A DNA stretch of 64,000 nt from Pontibacillus yanchengensis (GTDB lineage: Bacteria; Bacillota; Bacilli; Bacillales; BH030062), in NCBI RefSeq assembly GCF_009856295.1, contig NZ_WMEU01000003.1, positions 186,001-250,000 on the forward strand. Reading direction: 5' to 3'. How positions within the stretch are numbered: position 1 is the stretch's first letter; each line of letters begins with the position of its first letter. This document shows positions 40,121 through 48,944 of the stretch, piece by piece. The position numbers were made by a program, and so were the translations under genes. The notes below the pieces were generated by a model. That model was not told where the DNA came from. It ran no database searches and saw nothing but the letters and a program-made list of their open reading frames with translations.

Positions 40121-41758
40121 CTATTCCTTATCCGCCCATTTCAGCTCAAGGAAGCCAACTGGGTGGCGTACGACGTCTTTTACGTCAGGTTTTTGTAGTA
40201 CTACTTGGTTGTAGTAGTGGATTGGGAAGATTGGCATTTCTTCGAATAGTACTTTTTCTGCTTCGTACATGTATTCCCAGCGTTTTTCGTCATTTGTTTC
40301 GTTCTTAGCTTTTTCGATTAGCTTGTCGTACTCTTCGTTGGACCAGCCTGTACGGTTCATCGTAGAGTCGGTTACGAAGCTTTCTAGGAAGTTAACTGGA
40401 TCTGCGTAGTCAGCTAGGAAGGAGCTACGAGATAGTTGGTGTTTCAAGTCTTTTTGGTTTTGAAGGAACACGTTCCATTCTGCGTTTGCTAGTTCGATAT
40501 CAACACCAAGGTTCTTTTTGTACATTTGTTGCATCGTTTCGGCAATGGCTTTGTGAGATTCGCTCGTGTTGTAGTTTAGCGTTACAGCTGGAAGCTCATC
40601 ATAGCCTTCTTCTTTCATGCCTTCTTCAAGCAACTGTTTCGCTTTTTCCGGGTTCGGTTCCACCATTTTTCCGTTGTGTTCGCGGAAGTCTTCACCTGAT
40701 GGACTAGTGAAGCCAGGAGAGACGAATCCATATGCTGCTTCTTCTTTATTTTTCGTTACATAATCAACGATTTCCTTCTGATTGATAGCCATTGCGAATG
40801 CTTTACGAATCTTTTTGTTTTGGAATGGTTCTTTGTTCACGTTGAAACGATAGAAATACGTTCCGGCTTGGTCTTCAATGACAGCATCTTCACTATCAAG
40901 GAGCTGGTCCGCCATGTCGGAAGGAATAGCAGATGAATCTAGGTCACCACTTTTGTACATTTGGTATTCGGTATTTGGATCGTTTACCATCGCCCAGTGA
41001 ACTTTATCAAGGTTAACGGCTTCTTTATCCCAGTAGTTTTCGTTTTTCGCCATCATCATTTCGCTGTCGTGTTTCCATTCGGTTACTTTGAATGGACCAT
41101 TTCCAACGAATGTGTCTGCTTCTGCGTACCATTCTGGGTTGTTTTCTGCTACTTCTTTGTTAACAGGGAAGAACGCAGGGTTTGCCGTTAGGTTAATGAA
41201 AAAGCCTGTTGGAGACGTAAGAGTTACTTTTAATTCTTTTTCACTAACAGCCTCGACCATAACGTCGTCACGAGAACCTTCGCCTTTGTTATACGCCTCT
41301 GCGCCTTCAATGAAGTACGCTAGAAAAGCTGCTGGAGAAGCGGTCTCTGGATCGACTAAGTTTTTCCATGCGTATTCGAAGTCTTCAGCTGTTACGTCGT
41401 CACCGTTGGACCATTTTGCATTGTCACGGATTTTGAACGTGTACACCGTACCGTCTTCTGATTTCTCCCATGATTCTGCGGTCGCTTTTTGAGGAGTATC
41501 ATCTTTTCCAAGGCGTGTTAAGCCTTCCATTACGTTGTTCAAAATGTTCCAAGAGTTTGCGTCAAATCCGATTGGTGGGTTCATTGAGGTTGGCTCCACA
41601 CCATTGTTCATGTACAGAACCTTTTCCTCGCTTCCACCGTCGTTGTTGTCGTTGCTAGAATCGTTCTCTTCATTTCCTGCACTTTCATTTGCGGTACAGG
41701 CAGCTAGTACTAGCGCTAGCATCGATGCCAATAAAATCGATAAGACTTTCTTCATCAT
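40121..41758 (-). CDS. dppE: Dipeptide/murein peptide-binding lipoprotein DppE (OppA family)
   Basis: 545 residues. Lipobox LAAC (Cys21) and an acidic linker, then the SBP_bac_5 fold: VEPTSMNPPIGFD, WSNGDDVTAEDFEYAWKNLVDP, FVGNGPFKVTEWKHDSEM, KIRKAFAMAINQKEIVDY. It binds peptides on the outer face for DppBCD. Two adjacent ATGs (41758, 41755) follow AGGGGG. Position after dppD and before ykfA is as in B. subtilis. Confidence 0.92.
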   Translation of the reverse strand: MMKKVLSILLASMLALVLAACTANESAGNEENDSSNDNNDGGSEEKVLYMNNGVEPTSMNPPIGFDANSWNILNNVMEGLTRLGKDDTPQKATAESWEKSEDGTVYTFKIRDNAKWSNGDDVTAEDFEYAWKNLVDPETASPAAFLAYFIEGAEAYNKGEGSRDDVMVEAVSEKELKVTLTSPTGFFINLTANPAFFPVNKEVAENNPEWYAEADTFVGNGPFKVTEWKHDSEMMMAKNENYWDKEAVNLDKVHWAMVNDPNTEYQMYKSGDLDSSAIPSDMADQLLDSEDAVIEDQAGTYFYRFNVNKEPFQNKKIRKAFAMAINQKEIVDYVTKNKEEAAYGFVSPGFTSPSGEDFREHNGKMVEPNPEKAKQLLEEGMKEEGYDELPAVTLNYNTSESHKAIAETMQQMYKKNLGVDIELANAEWNVFLQNQKDLKHQLSRSSFLADYADPVNFLESFVTDSTMNRTGWSNEEYDKLIEKAKNETNDEKRWEYMYEAEKVLFEEMPIFPIHYYNQVVLQKPDVKDVVRHPVGFLELKWADKE

Positions 41759-41776
41759 TGATTCCCCCTAAGTGTT

Positions 41777-42769
41777 TTATGTTGCCATATGCTGTTTCGC
41801 CCGCTCATCCTGAAGCCAACAATCCACTGCATGCGTGTTCGATAGCTCCGAATGAATCGGATATACTTTTCCACACACCTCCATGGCCATGGGGCACCTT
41901 GCTGTGAAGGGGCAACCCTGTGGAGGGGCGAATAAGTCGGGTGGCGTTCCGTCAATCGGAACTAGTTTCTCCTTGCGCTTATCTAGGCGCGGTACGGAGT
42001 TTAATAACCCTTGTGTGTAAGGGTGTTGTGGGGTGTAGAAAATCTCTTTTCGTGTGCCCACTTCGATGACTTTACCGGCGTACATGACTGCGATACGGTC
42101 GGCAATTTTTGCGACAACACCGAGGTCATGGGTGATTAAAATAATCGATACGCCTGTTTCCTGTTGAATCTTATTAAAAAGCTGGAGGATTTGCGCTTGA
42201 ATCGTCACATCAAGAGCGGTAGTTGGTTCATCTGCAATCAAAAGCTCTGGTTCGCAGATAAGTGCCATCGCGATAACGATTCGTTGTCTCATACCTCCGC
42301 TAAATTGGTGCGGGTATTGCTTCATGCGTTCCTCTGGATTTGGAATGCCAACGAGATTCAGCATGTCAATCGCTTTTGTTTTCGCCTGGTTACTCGTAAT
42401 GTTTTGATGCTGTTTGATGCCTTCCGTTAGCTGGTTTCCAATCGTTAGCGTTGGATTTAAAGCTGTCATTGGATCTTGGAAAATCATCGAGATATCAACG
42501 CCACGGATACCGCGGATGCCTTTTTCGCTAAGTCTCGTGAGATCTTTTCCTTTAAAATAAATCGATCCGTTGGCGATTTTGCCAGGTGGGGAAGGGATTA
42601 GCTTCATGATGCTGTTGGCTGTAACACTTTTACCACAGCCTGATTCCCCAACAATGGCTAGTGTTTCTCCTTTATGTAAGTCAAAACTCACACCGCGTAC
42701 CGCTTTAACCTCGCCGCCGTAAGTTTGAAAGGAAACATGAAGGTCGTTTACTTCGAGTATTTTTTCCAT
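41777..42769 (-). CDS. dppD: Dipeptide ABC transporter ATP-binding protein DppD
   Basis: 330 residues: Walker [11 protein letters not shown]-loop [17 protein letters not shown], signature [15 protein letters not shown], Walker [15 protein letters not shown], and the C-terminal oligopeptide-transporter region [15 protein letters not shown] ... DCWL. AAGGAGG precedes ATG 42769. It energises peptide uptake together with YkfD. Confidence 0.93.
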   Translation of the reverse strand: MEKILEVNDLHVSFQTYGGEVKAVRGVSFDLHKGETLAIVGESGCGKSVTANSIMKLIPSPPGKIANGSIYFKGKDLTRLSEKGIRGIRGVDISMIFQDPMTALNPTLTIGNQLTEGIKQHQNITSNQAKTKAIDMLNLVGIPNPEERMKQYPHQFSGGMRQRIVIAMALICEPELLIADEPTTALDVTIQAQILQLFNKIQQETGVSIILITHDLGVVAKIADRIAVMYAGKVIEVGTRKEIFYTPQHPYTQGLLNSVPRLDKRKEKLVPIDGTPPDLFAPPQGCPFTARCPMAMEVCGKVYPIHSELSNTHAVDCWLQDERAKQHMAT

Positions 42770-42774
42770 CGCTG

Positions 42775-43734
42775 CTACCTCCTTAGCTTCGGATCAAGGG
42801 CGTCTTGAAGTCCGTCTCCTAGTACGTTAAAAGCAAACATCGTTGCTGAAATAAAGAATGCTGGGAAAAATAAGCGCCACCAGTGTCCCGATAAAATAAC
42901 TCCAAGCGAGTCATTCGCCATGACACCCCAGCTTGCATAAGGAGATTGGATGCCAAGCCCTAAAAAGCTTAGGAATGCTTCTGCGAAAATGGCTGTCGGC
43001 ACCGTTAATGTCATTTGTACAATGATCGGTCCCATCGTGTTCGGTAATAAATTCTTCTTGATGATCCGTTTCGTTTTGGCCCCAAAGGATTGCGAGGCGA
43101 GAACGAATTCATAATTTTTGAGCTGCAGCACTTGTCCTCTGACAATCCGGGCCATGCCGACCCAGCCGGTGACGGTGAGTGCGACGATGATGGTGGCGAG
43201 ACTTGGTCCCATCACCACAAGTAATAAAATCACGACGAGTAAGTATGGTAAGCCATATAAAATTTCGATAATACGCATCATGATGCTATCAGTGCGTCCA
43301 CCTTTATATCCTGCAATGCCGCCGTAAGCTACCCCGATGAAAAAATCAATCAAGGCTGCCATGATACCAACAAATAAGGAAATGCGTGCGCCAAACCATG
43401 TTCTTGTAAATACGTCACGGCCAAGTTTATCGGTGCCGAACCAATGGTCAGATGAAGGTGGCTTATTTTGATTGGCCAGTGTCGTTTCACCTACTGTATG
43501 AGGGGAGAGCATTGGACCGAAAATGGCCATGAATCCAAGCAAAATCAAAAAGACAAGTCCACCCATAGCCATTTTATTTTTGCGAAGTCGATGCCATGCA
43601 TCCTCCCAGTACGATAAAGAAGGCCTGACGACCGATTCAGCCTCGCTCGTGTCTTTTTGCTTCGGCTTAAACCAATCATCTGGAATGTCTGAGGGATGTG
43701 TTTGTTGTTCTTTTTCTTCTGTAGCTGGAAGCAC
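42775..43734 (-). CDS. dppC: Dipeptide ABC transporter permease DppC
   Basis: 319 residues with a hydrophilic N-terminus, the OppC N-terminal span (MAMGGLVFLILLGFMAIFGPML) and a BPD_transp_1 domain with five more spans and the ATPase-contact loop ASQSFGAKTKRIIKKNLLPN. The start is GTG 43734 behind AAGGAGGAG. Two bases separate it from dppB. Pairs with DppB to form the channel. Confidence 0.92.
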   Translation of the reverse strand: MLPATEEKEQQTHPSDIPDDWFKPKQKDTSEAESVVRPSLSYWEDAWHRLRKNKMAMGGLVFLILLGFMAIFGPMLSPHTVGETTLANQNKPPSSDHWFGTDKLGRDVFTRTWFGARISLFVGIMAALIDFFIGVAYGGIAGYKGGRTDSIMMRIIEILYGLPYLLVVILLLVVMGPSLATIIVALTVTGWVGMARIVRGQVLQLKNYEFVLASQSFGAKTKRIIKKNLLPNTMGPIIVQMTLTVPTAIFAEAFLSFLGLGIQSPYASWGVMANDSLGVILSGHWWRLFFPAFFISATMFAFNVLGDGLQDALDPKLRR

Positions 43735-43736
43735 CT

Positions 43737-44669
43737 TTACTCTCCTCCTTCTTTATGTAGTTTGATGCGTGGATCCAACACTCCATATGCAATATCTACT
43801 AAAAACAACATCCCGATTAAGAAAGCGCTGTAAAAAACGGTTGTCCCCATAATGACGGGGTAATCACGCTGGTTAATGCTTTCGACGAAATACTTACCCA
43901 TACCAGGAATCGCGAATATTTTTTCAATAACGAAGGTGCCGGTTAAAATACCTGCTAACAACGTTCCCATAATGGTAACCACTGGCATCAGCGCATTTTT
44001 CAACGCATGCTTGATGACAATTTTCCAAGGCTTCAATCCTTTGGCGTGGGCCGTTTTTATGTAATCCTGTGTCAGCGTTTCAATCATGCTCGAACGCGTA
44101 AGGCGTGCAATGATGGCCATTGGACCAGTTGCCAAGGCAATGGTTGGCAAAATCATGTGCGCAGGACTCGACCACGTTGCAGCAGGTAGAATCTCCCAAT
44201 CCACAGCAAACTTTTGAATCAGTAACGTTGCGAGAACAAAGTTTGGAATGGATATCCCTAGTACCGCAAAGGCCATCGCTAAGTAATCAATGATGCCGTT
44301 ATGCCTTAGTGATGCAAATACACCAAGAATAATGCCGGAGATGACGGCGACGACAATCGTAACAATGCCGAGCTCTGCTGAAATTGGGAAACCTCGTCCA
44401 AGCAGGTCGTTGACGGTTTCGGTTGGCTGTTTGATAGAAGGTCCAAAATCAAATGTTGCGACAGATTTCATATAAATAAGGTATTGAACAAACAAAGGTT
44501 CATCTAAGTGATAGTGCTCTTCAAGGTTCGCCTGAACGGTTTCATTGGTACCGCGTTCTTCGTTAAATGGAGAGCCAGGAATCGCATGCATCAAGAAAAA
44601 CGTAAGCGATGCGATAATAAAAATTGTTAAAATCATGAGCACGAGTCGTTTGGCTATGTATTTGACCAT
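43737..44669 (-). CDS. dppB: Dipeptide ABC transporter permease DppB
   Basis: 310 residues, six spans. Typical start MVKYIAKRLVLMILTIFIIASLTFFLMHAIPGSPF and coupling loop TAHAKGLKPWKIVIKHALKNALMP. AGGGGGATC stands before ATG 44669. Lies 12 bp after dppA. Confidence 0.93.
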   Translation of the reverse strand: MVKYIAKRLVLMILTIFIIASLTFFLMHAIPGSPFNEERGTNETVQANLEEHYHLDEPLFVQYLIYMKSVATFDFGPSIKQPTETVNDLLGRGFPISAELGIVTIVVAVISGIILGVFASLRHNGIIDYLAMAFAVLGISIPNFVLATLLIQKFAVDWEILPAATWSSPAHMILPTIALATGPMAIIARLTRSSMIETLTQDYIKTAHAKGLKPWKIVIKHALKNALMPVVTIMGTLLAGILTGTFVIEKIFAIPGMGKYFVESINQRDYPVIMGTTVFYSAFLIGMLFLVDIAYGVLDPRIKLHKEGGE

Positions 44670-44681
44670 GCAAAGATCCCC

Positions 44682-45506
44682 CTAACTGAATGACGTACGC
44701 ATCGCTAGCTCCGTCATGACGAGCATCGCTTGATAAGCTTCGAGAATATCTTTGGCTTTAAAGGAAACGGTTGTTGAATTAGGTTCGATTTCTGTTCCTG
44801 GCATTAAGTTCGCCCACTCGGCTTGTCCGTAATTGGCAAACTCAATACGTAATGTTGGGCTGTCAGGAGGAACAAGTGGCTGTACGTTATGACGATTCTC
44901 GATGGCCTGTACCGTCTTTTCTTGAAGTAGTGCAGCTGCTTTTTTTGGTGTTAACGAGTGCACAGAAGAACGGGAGAGCGATTTTTTGACAGCAGCTGTC
45001 GTTACATTTGGAATCAATGCCTCCGCCTCCTCAGCAGCCCGGTCATCACCGGCAACCATTAAAATGGGAATACCATAATAACCTGCTACATAAGCGTTCA
45101 AACCAAGTTCCCCTACAGCTACATCGTCTATGTAAAAACTGCGTACCGCGTGGATCATGGAATGGGACATCGCACCTGGTGTGGCTGCTCGTGCGTGATA
45201 GCCAAGAAACATCGCTCCGGAGAACGAATCATCAAGACCCTGCATCATGGAGTAGGGCTTCACATCCCCAGTAATCAGCTCTGCATCAGGATGCAATTCA
45301 TCAATTAAAATATTATTCATTTTCGAGTGACTATCATTTACGAGGACATCCTCGACTTGATTGTTGAAAGCAGAATCGATGACATAATTTGTTTCTTCCG
45401 TCATGATGCGCCGAGCTCGTTCGTAATTATGTTTATCTGAATCAATGAAGGTTTGGTCAGGTATGCCTGTTATCCCCTCCATATCAACCGATAAGTAGAG
45501 TTTCAT
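44682..45506 (-). CDS. dppA: D-aminopeptidase DppA (peptidase M55)
   Basis: 274 residues. M55 features: SVDMEGITGIPD at residues 6-17 (metal-binding Asp and Glu), VNDSHSKMNNI, GYHARAATPGAMSHSMI and GDDRAAEEAEALIPN. The zinc-dependent decamer of B. subtilis removes N-terminal D-residues such as D-Ala from D-Ala-D-Ala. First gene of the operon; AGGAGG stands before ATG 45506. It links uptake of wall-derived D-peptides with their breakdown. Confidence 0.93.
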   Translation of the reverse strand: MKLYLSVDMEGITGIPDQTFIDSDKHNYERARRIMTEETNYVIDSAFNNQVEDVLVNDSHSKMNNILIDELHPDAELITGDVKPYSMMQGLDDSFSGAMFLGYHARAATPGAMSHSMIHAVRSFYIDDVAVGELGLNAYVAGYYGIPILMVAGDDRAAEEAEALIPNVTTAAVKKSLSRSSVHSLTPKKAAALLQEKTVQAIENRHNVQPLVPPDSPTLRIEFANYGQAEWANLMPGTEIEPNSTTVSFKAKDILEAYQAMLVMTELAMRTSFS

Positions 45507-45548
45507 AGTCAGAACCTCCTATAGTTGTAGTTTATTGCTAATTTTGAT

Positions 45549-45589
45549 AATTTTCATATAATTTTAGCAATATTTTCATCATATAGCAA
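45549..45589 (-). promoter_or_regulatory. dpp promoter with overlapping CodY box
   Basis: On the minus strand TTGCTA (45589-45584), a 17-bp spacer and TAAAAT (45566-45561) form a sigma-A promoter. AATTTTCATATAATT (45549-45563 on the plus strand) matches 13 of 15 positions of the CodY box AATTTTCWGAAAATT and overlaps the -10 region; a weaker box lies just upstream. The dpp operon of B. subtilis is CodY-repressed, so control by amino acid supply is very likely conserved. Confidence 0.8.
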
Positions 45590-45875
45590 TAGATAGAAAG
45601 AATAGATGTCGGAAATTGTAAGAGATATGTAAAGGGGAGGACGTTGTTAAAATTTTTTTCTATAAATCTATGATTTTTCTGGTATTACCTTTTGCTGCTG
45701 AGCCTATTCATCCTCCTGATGACTTGAAAGCGCGCGTAAAGGGGACGAGTGGGTTGTAGCAATTCGACTAAAAAAGGGATTCCAAACACTGGGTGATCCC
45801 TGTGTTAACGGCAGTACTGTTTTTTTACTTTTAGAAAATGAAAGTATGTAAAGAAAAAGTATAAGTACAACTTAG

Positions 45876-46055
45876 TCTCTGCCTGCGCCTGTGGCTTGCC
45901 AATCGACAAGCTTTGTTCCCAACCCAAACGGTGAAGGGGCAGTGACTTTCATGATGGAAGCGGATAAAGCGTGGGAACAAATTGCTATATCATTAGAACC
46001 ATATGCGGCAAGTGAAGCAGCTTGTGGGGATGCAATGTTGAGTTCCGCATTATAA
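45876..46055 (+). other. Coding-like stretch without start, possible remnant
   Basis: An open stretch reads SLPAPVACQSTSFVPNPNGE ... MMEADKAWEQIAISLEPYAA ... CGDAMLSSAL and stop. It has protein-like composition, but no ribosome site, and a TAG just before it. It may be a deleted gene's tail. The opposite strand also has an open frame (45872-46126), which I take as a shadow. The rest of 45590-46183 shows no gene. Confidence 0.3.
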
Positions 46056-46195
46056 ATAGAAGTAAGCAGTACGTTTTGGAGAGGTTTGCTTTGAAATGAG
46101 CTGCTTTTTTTATATGGAATTACCAATTATTTGAAACAACTTTACATACTAATCGTAAATGTAAGTAACAAGTAATAAATAAAGTGGGGGTATCT

Positions 46196-46735
46196 ATGTA
46201 TAAATGGCTGTTTTTACTATTGCCTTTGTCTCTACTTGGCTGCTCTATGGAAGTCACATCCTCAACGGAAGAAAAACATATCGTAACGATTAAACACGTA
46301 TTGGAAAAACAATTCACAGGACCCGATCAACAACTGGTGGAATTATTCGAGGACCCTGAAAATGTATCAGTCATAGGGAGAGAAGGAGAAAGCTCATCAA
46401 CAGAATCTCCTACCGAACTTGATAGATATTTAGAAGAACAATATAAACCCTATTTCACTACCAATATGTATGAAAGGTTTATCGGTATCTACGCGATGAA
46501 TTATCCATTAAAATCTTATGCGTCCGATTATCAACTTCGTGTGGGGAGTATAGAAGTGGATCAAGTTGAGTCTACTGAAGGTGCTTATGACTTCACGGTA
46601 CATGTGATGTATGGAAAAGATGGAATGGAAGAGAAAGAAAAGGAGGTAGAGGGAAGAGTGAATGTGAATGACGAGGGGAAGATATCTAACATTGAAATTC
46701 TCGATAATCATGGGCTGTCGGAGAAGTTGAAGTGA
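46196..46735 (+). CDS. Lipoprotein, function unknown
   Basis: 179 residues from ATG 46196 (GTGGGGG upstream). Signal peptide MYKWLFLLLPLSLLGCS with lipobox LLGC (Cys16). The mature part, with VSVIGREG, LDRYLEEQYKPYFTTNMYERFIG and VHVMYGKDGMEEKEKEVEG, looks like an NTF2-like cone fold found in many Bacillus lipoproteins. No named family recognised. Confidence 0.65.
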   Translation: MYKWLFLLLPLSLLGCSMEVTSSTEEKHIVTIKHVLEKQFTGPDQQLVELFEDPENVSVIGREGESSSTESPTELDRYLEEQYKPYFTTNMYERFIGIYAMNYPLKSYASDYQLRVGSIEVDQVESTEGAYDFTVHVMYGKDGMEEKEKEVEGRVNVNDEGKISNIEILDNHGLSEKLK

Positions 46736-46877
46736 GGATAGAGTTTATAAAGAGCTTGGGGAAACCAAAACCTAGTAGTTCGGTTGTGAAGTAGAAAATT
46801 AGCATGTGTTTTAAAAAGCGAATTAGCATACCAATTCTTTTGTTTCTTTAAATAAAACTTGTGGGGGGAGACTTGTA

Positions 46878-47156
46878 ATGGTAAAAAAGTATTATTCATT
46901 TTTATCTGGAGCTTTTTTCATTTTTGCTGTTTTTCCACTAATAGCTGGTTTGACTAAGTGGGGTAATGAACTATATATTGCTGTAATAAATATAAGCATC
47001 TTTTTACCTTTGATTTTAGGGATTTTGGGCTTAATATTTGCTTTGATTGGGATTAAAGGCAAAGTCAAAGTTAGTCTTGTTATAATGAATGTCTTAGGTG
47101 TTTTTCTATCTATCTTTCTAGTCTATATTGGGATGTACGGTTTTCAACAAGCATAA
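46878..47156 (+). CDS. Small membrane protein (92 aa)
   Basis: 92 residues with three hydrophobic segments (about 8-26, 33-58, 68-90), a short basic start MVKKYYS and a GIKGKVK loop. Resembles DUF-type small membrane proteins of Bacillus; no family assigned. Ribosome site TGGGGGGAG before ATG 46878. Stands alone. Confidence 0.65.
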   Translation: MVKKYYSFLSGAFFIFAVFPLIAGLTKWGNELYIAVINISIFLPLILGILGLIFALIGIKGKVKVSLVIMNVLGVFLSIFLVYIGMYGFQQA

Positions 47157-47280
47157 AAGATTATCTTCAAATAATGGGTGCTTTTAGGGCAAACCAAGCT
47201 TTTTTATAGTTGAAACTACTTTAATGTCAAGGGTTTTGAGCGTTTACGATAAGTTTTTTACTAAAAAAGTGATCCAAACC

Positions 47281-47336
47281 CATCTCCTTTTCGAATGCTT
47301 AATAAGAAACATACAGAAAACATTCTAAAGGAGATG
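47281..47336 (+). promoter_or_regulatory. Inverted repeat that can mask a ribosome-binding site
   Basis: CATCTCCTTT at 47281-47290 is the exact complement of AAAGGAGATG at 47327-47336, which contains the Shine-Dalgarno sequence of the next gene. The 36-nt loop lies in the leader. In the mRNA the stem would hide the site, so translation may depend on a factor, temperature or a competing structure. Alternatively the repeat is a DNA operator. Confidence 0.6.
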
Positions 47337-47344
47337 AACATTGT

Positions 47345-48694
47345 ATGGATATGAAAAAAGCATTGTTGACGGTACCTTTAAGTTTTTCTTTATTGATTCC
47401 GACGGCTGCCGATATAGTGAACGCAGAAGATAGTATGAATAAAAATAAACCAACTGTTACGACGGAGGCTGTCGAGTTACGAGCTCAGCTAGACAAACTG
47501 TTAAGTGAGCACGCATATCTTGCAGTGGAAACGATGAGAAAAGGCGCTGAGGGTGCTGATGATTTTAAACAATCAGCTGAAGCACTAAGCGGCAACACAG
47601 AAGATTTATCAAACGCAATCGCATCTGTCTACGGGGAAGAAGCAGGTAAGCAATTTAAAGAAATATGGAGTAATCACATTGGATTCTTCGTTGACTATGT
47701 AAAAGCAACTGGCAATGAAGACGAAGAAGCGAAGCAAATGGCACTAGACGAACTAGAGCAATATCGCCAAGACTTCTCGAAATTTCTAGAGTCTGCGACA
47801 GGCCAGCGCCTAAAAGCTGATAAGTTAGTGCAAGGGCTACAAGCACACGTGAACCAATTGATCGGAGCTTTTGATAGTTACGTAGCTGGTGACTATGAAA
47901 AAGCCTACGAAATGGAACGTAAAGCGATTGAACATATGTATGGCGTAAGTAAAGGCTTATCCAGTGCAATCGTTGACCAATTCCCAGATAAGTTCAACGA
48001 TACAAAAGCTGTAACACCAGCAGCAAACCTTCGTTCTGAATTAAACCATTTACTTTCTGAGCACGCTGGTCTTGCGATGATGGCGATGCAAAATGGAATC
48101 GATGGCTCAGAGGATTTTGAAGCATCTACAGAGGCATTGAGTAACAATACAGAAGATTTAACAGCAGCAATTAGCTCTATCTATGGCGAAGAAGCTGGCA
48201 TGAAGTTCAAGGAAATGTGGTCTGGCCACATCGGTAACTTCGTTGATTATGTAAAAGCTACAGCTGATGAAGATGAAATGAAAAAAGAAGAAGCGATGGA
48301 AGCGCTAGACCAATACCGCCAAGACTTCTCCATGTTCTTGGAAAAAGCAACAGAAGGTGGTTTGAAGTCTGAAACCTTAGCCAAAAACCTACAAAGTCAC
48401 GTCGACTATCTGATCACAACATTTGATCAATATGCTAAAGAGGATTACGACGCAACATACGACACGCTACGTGAATCCTATGCACACATGTTTGGCGCAG
48501 GGAAAGCTCTATCTGGCGGTTTCGTAAACCAATTCCCAGACAAATTCGAAATGGATATGCCGTCTAACATGCCAGATACAGGCATGGGTGGAACAGCTCA
48601 AGATAGCTTTGATTTCACATGGATTATCCTATCGATCCTAGCGATGCTTAGTGGTACTGCCCTTTATGCTCGCAAACAAACACAAAAACAGTAA
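47345..48694 (+). CDS. Exported two-repeat helical protein with LPXTG-like wall anchor
   Basis: 449 residues. Signal peptide (MKKALLTVPLSFSLLIPTAA), then two tandem copies of a helical domain of about 180 residues (each begins LRxxLxxLLSEHAxLA and ends VxQFPDKF; about 45-225 and 228-406), then MPDTG, a hydrophobic segment (FTWIILSILAMLSGTALYA) and RKQTQKQ: a sortase-type sorting signal with Met for Leu. Each repeat holds regularly placed His/Glu/Asp residues (SEHA, NHIGFFVDY or GHIGNFVDY) that could bind metal. The family is unknown to me. AAAGGAG lies 11 nt before ATG 47345. Confidence 0.75.
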   Translation: MDMKKALLTVPLSFSLLIPTAADIVNAEDSMNKNKPTVTTEAVELRAQLDKLLSEHAYLAVETMRKGAEGADDFKQSAEALSGNTEDLSNAIASVYGEEAGKQFKEIWSNHIGFFVDYVKATGNEDEEAKQMALDELEQYRQDFSKFLESATGQRLKADKLVQGLQAHVNQLIGAFDSYVAGDYEKAYEMERKAIEHMYGVSKGLSSAIVDQFPDKFNDTKAVTPAANLRSELNHLLSEHAGLAMMAMQNGIDGSEDFEASTEALSNNTEDLTAAISSIYGEEAGMKFKEMWSGHIGNFVDYVKATADEDEMKKEEAMEALDQYRQDFSMFLEKATEGGLKSETLAKNLQSHVDYLITTFDQYAKEDYDATYDTLRESYAHMFGAGKALSGGFVNQFPDKFEMDMPSNMPDTGMGGTAQDSFDFTWIILSILAMLSGTALYARKQTQKQ

Positions 48695-48712
48695 GCTTTA
48701 CCACATGTTCTG

Positions 48713-48744
48713 GCCCTGGGATTAAGTACCAGGGCTGGAGTTTT
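48713..48744 (+). terminator. Hairpin after the wall-anchored protein gene
   Basis: GCCCTGG and CCAGGGC (48713-48719, 48729-48735) then TGGAGTTTTGG; the T-tract is weak. Confidence 0.55.
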
Positions 48745-48881
48745 GGCTGAGCGGTAGATAGCGAAATCGTCAGCATCGAGATCTACTAAATAAGCACGAA
48801 CTCGAGTCATGGCGGTGTCTTTTCCGACCCATTTCCCATTCCCATTCCTGAAACGCTCATGCCATGGCTCTTGTTATAGAT

Positions 48882-48917
48882 AAAGGGTGCCCTTACTTAT
48901 ACGAGGGCACCCTTTTT
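48882..48917. terminator. Bidirectional terminator between converging genes
   Basis: AAAGGGTGCCCT and AGGGCACCCTTT (48882-48893, 48904-48915), perfect 12 bp, flanked by T-run on the plus side and ATAA on the other. Main terminator of ypuA on the minus strand. Confidence 0.85.
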
Positions 48918-48944
48918 ATGCTTATAACAGCGCTTGCGCTTTTC

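Noticed and set aside
45872..46126. An 84-codon minus-strand frame downstream of the dpp promoter
   Set aside because: No ribosome site and no recognisable domain; it mirrors a coding-like remnant on the plus strand.
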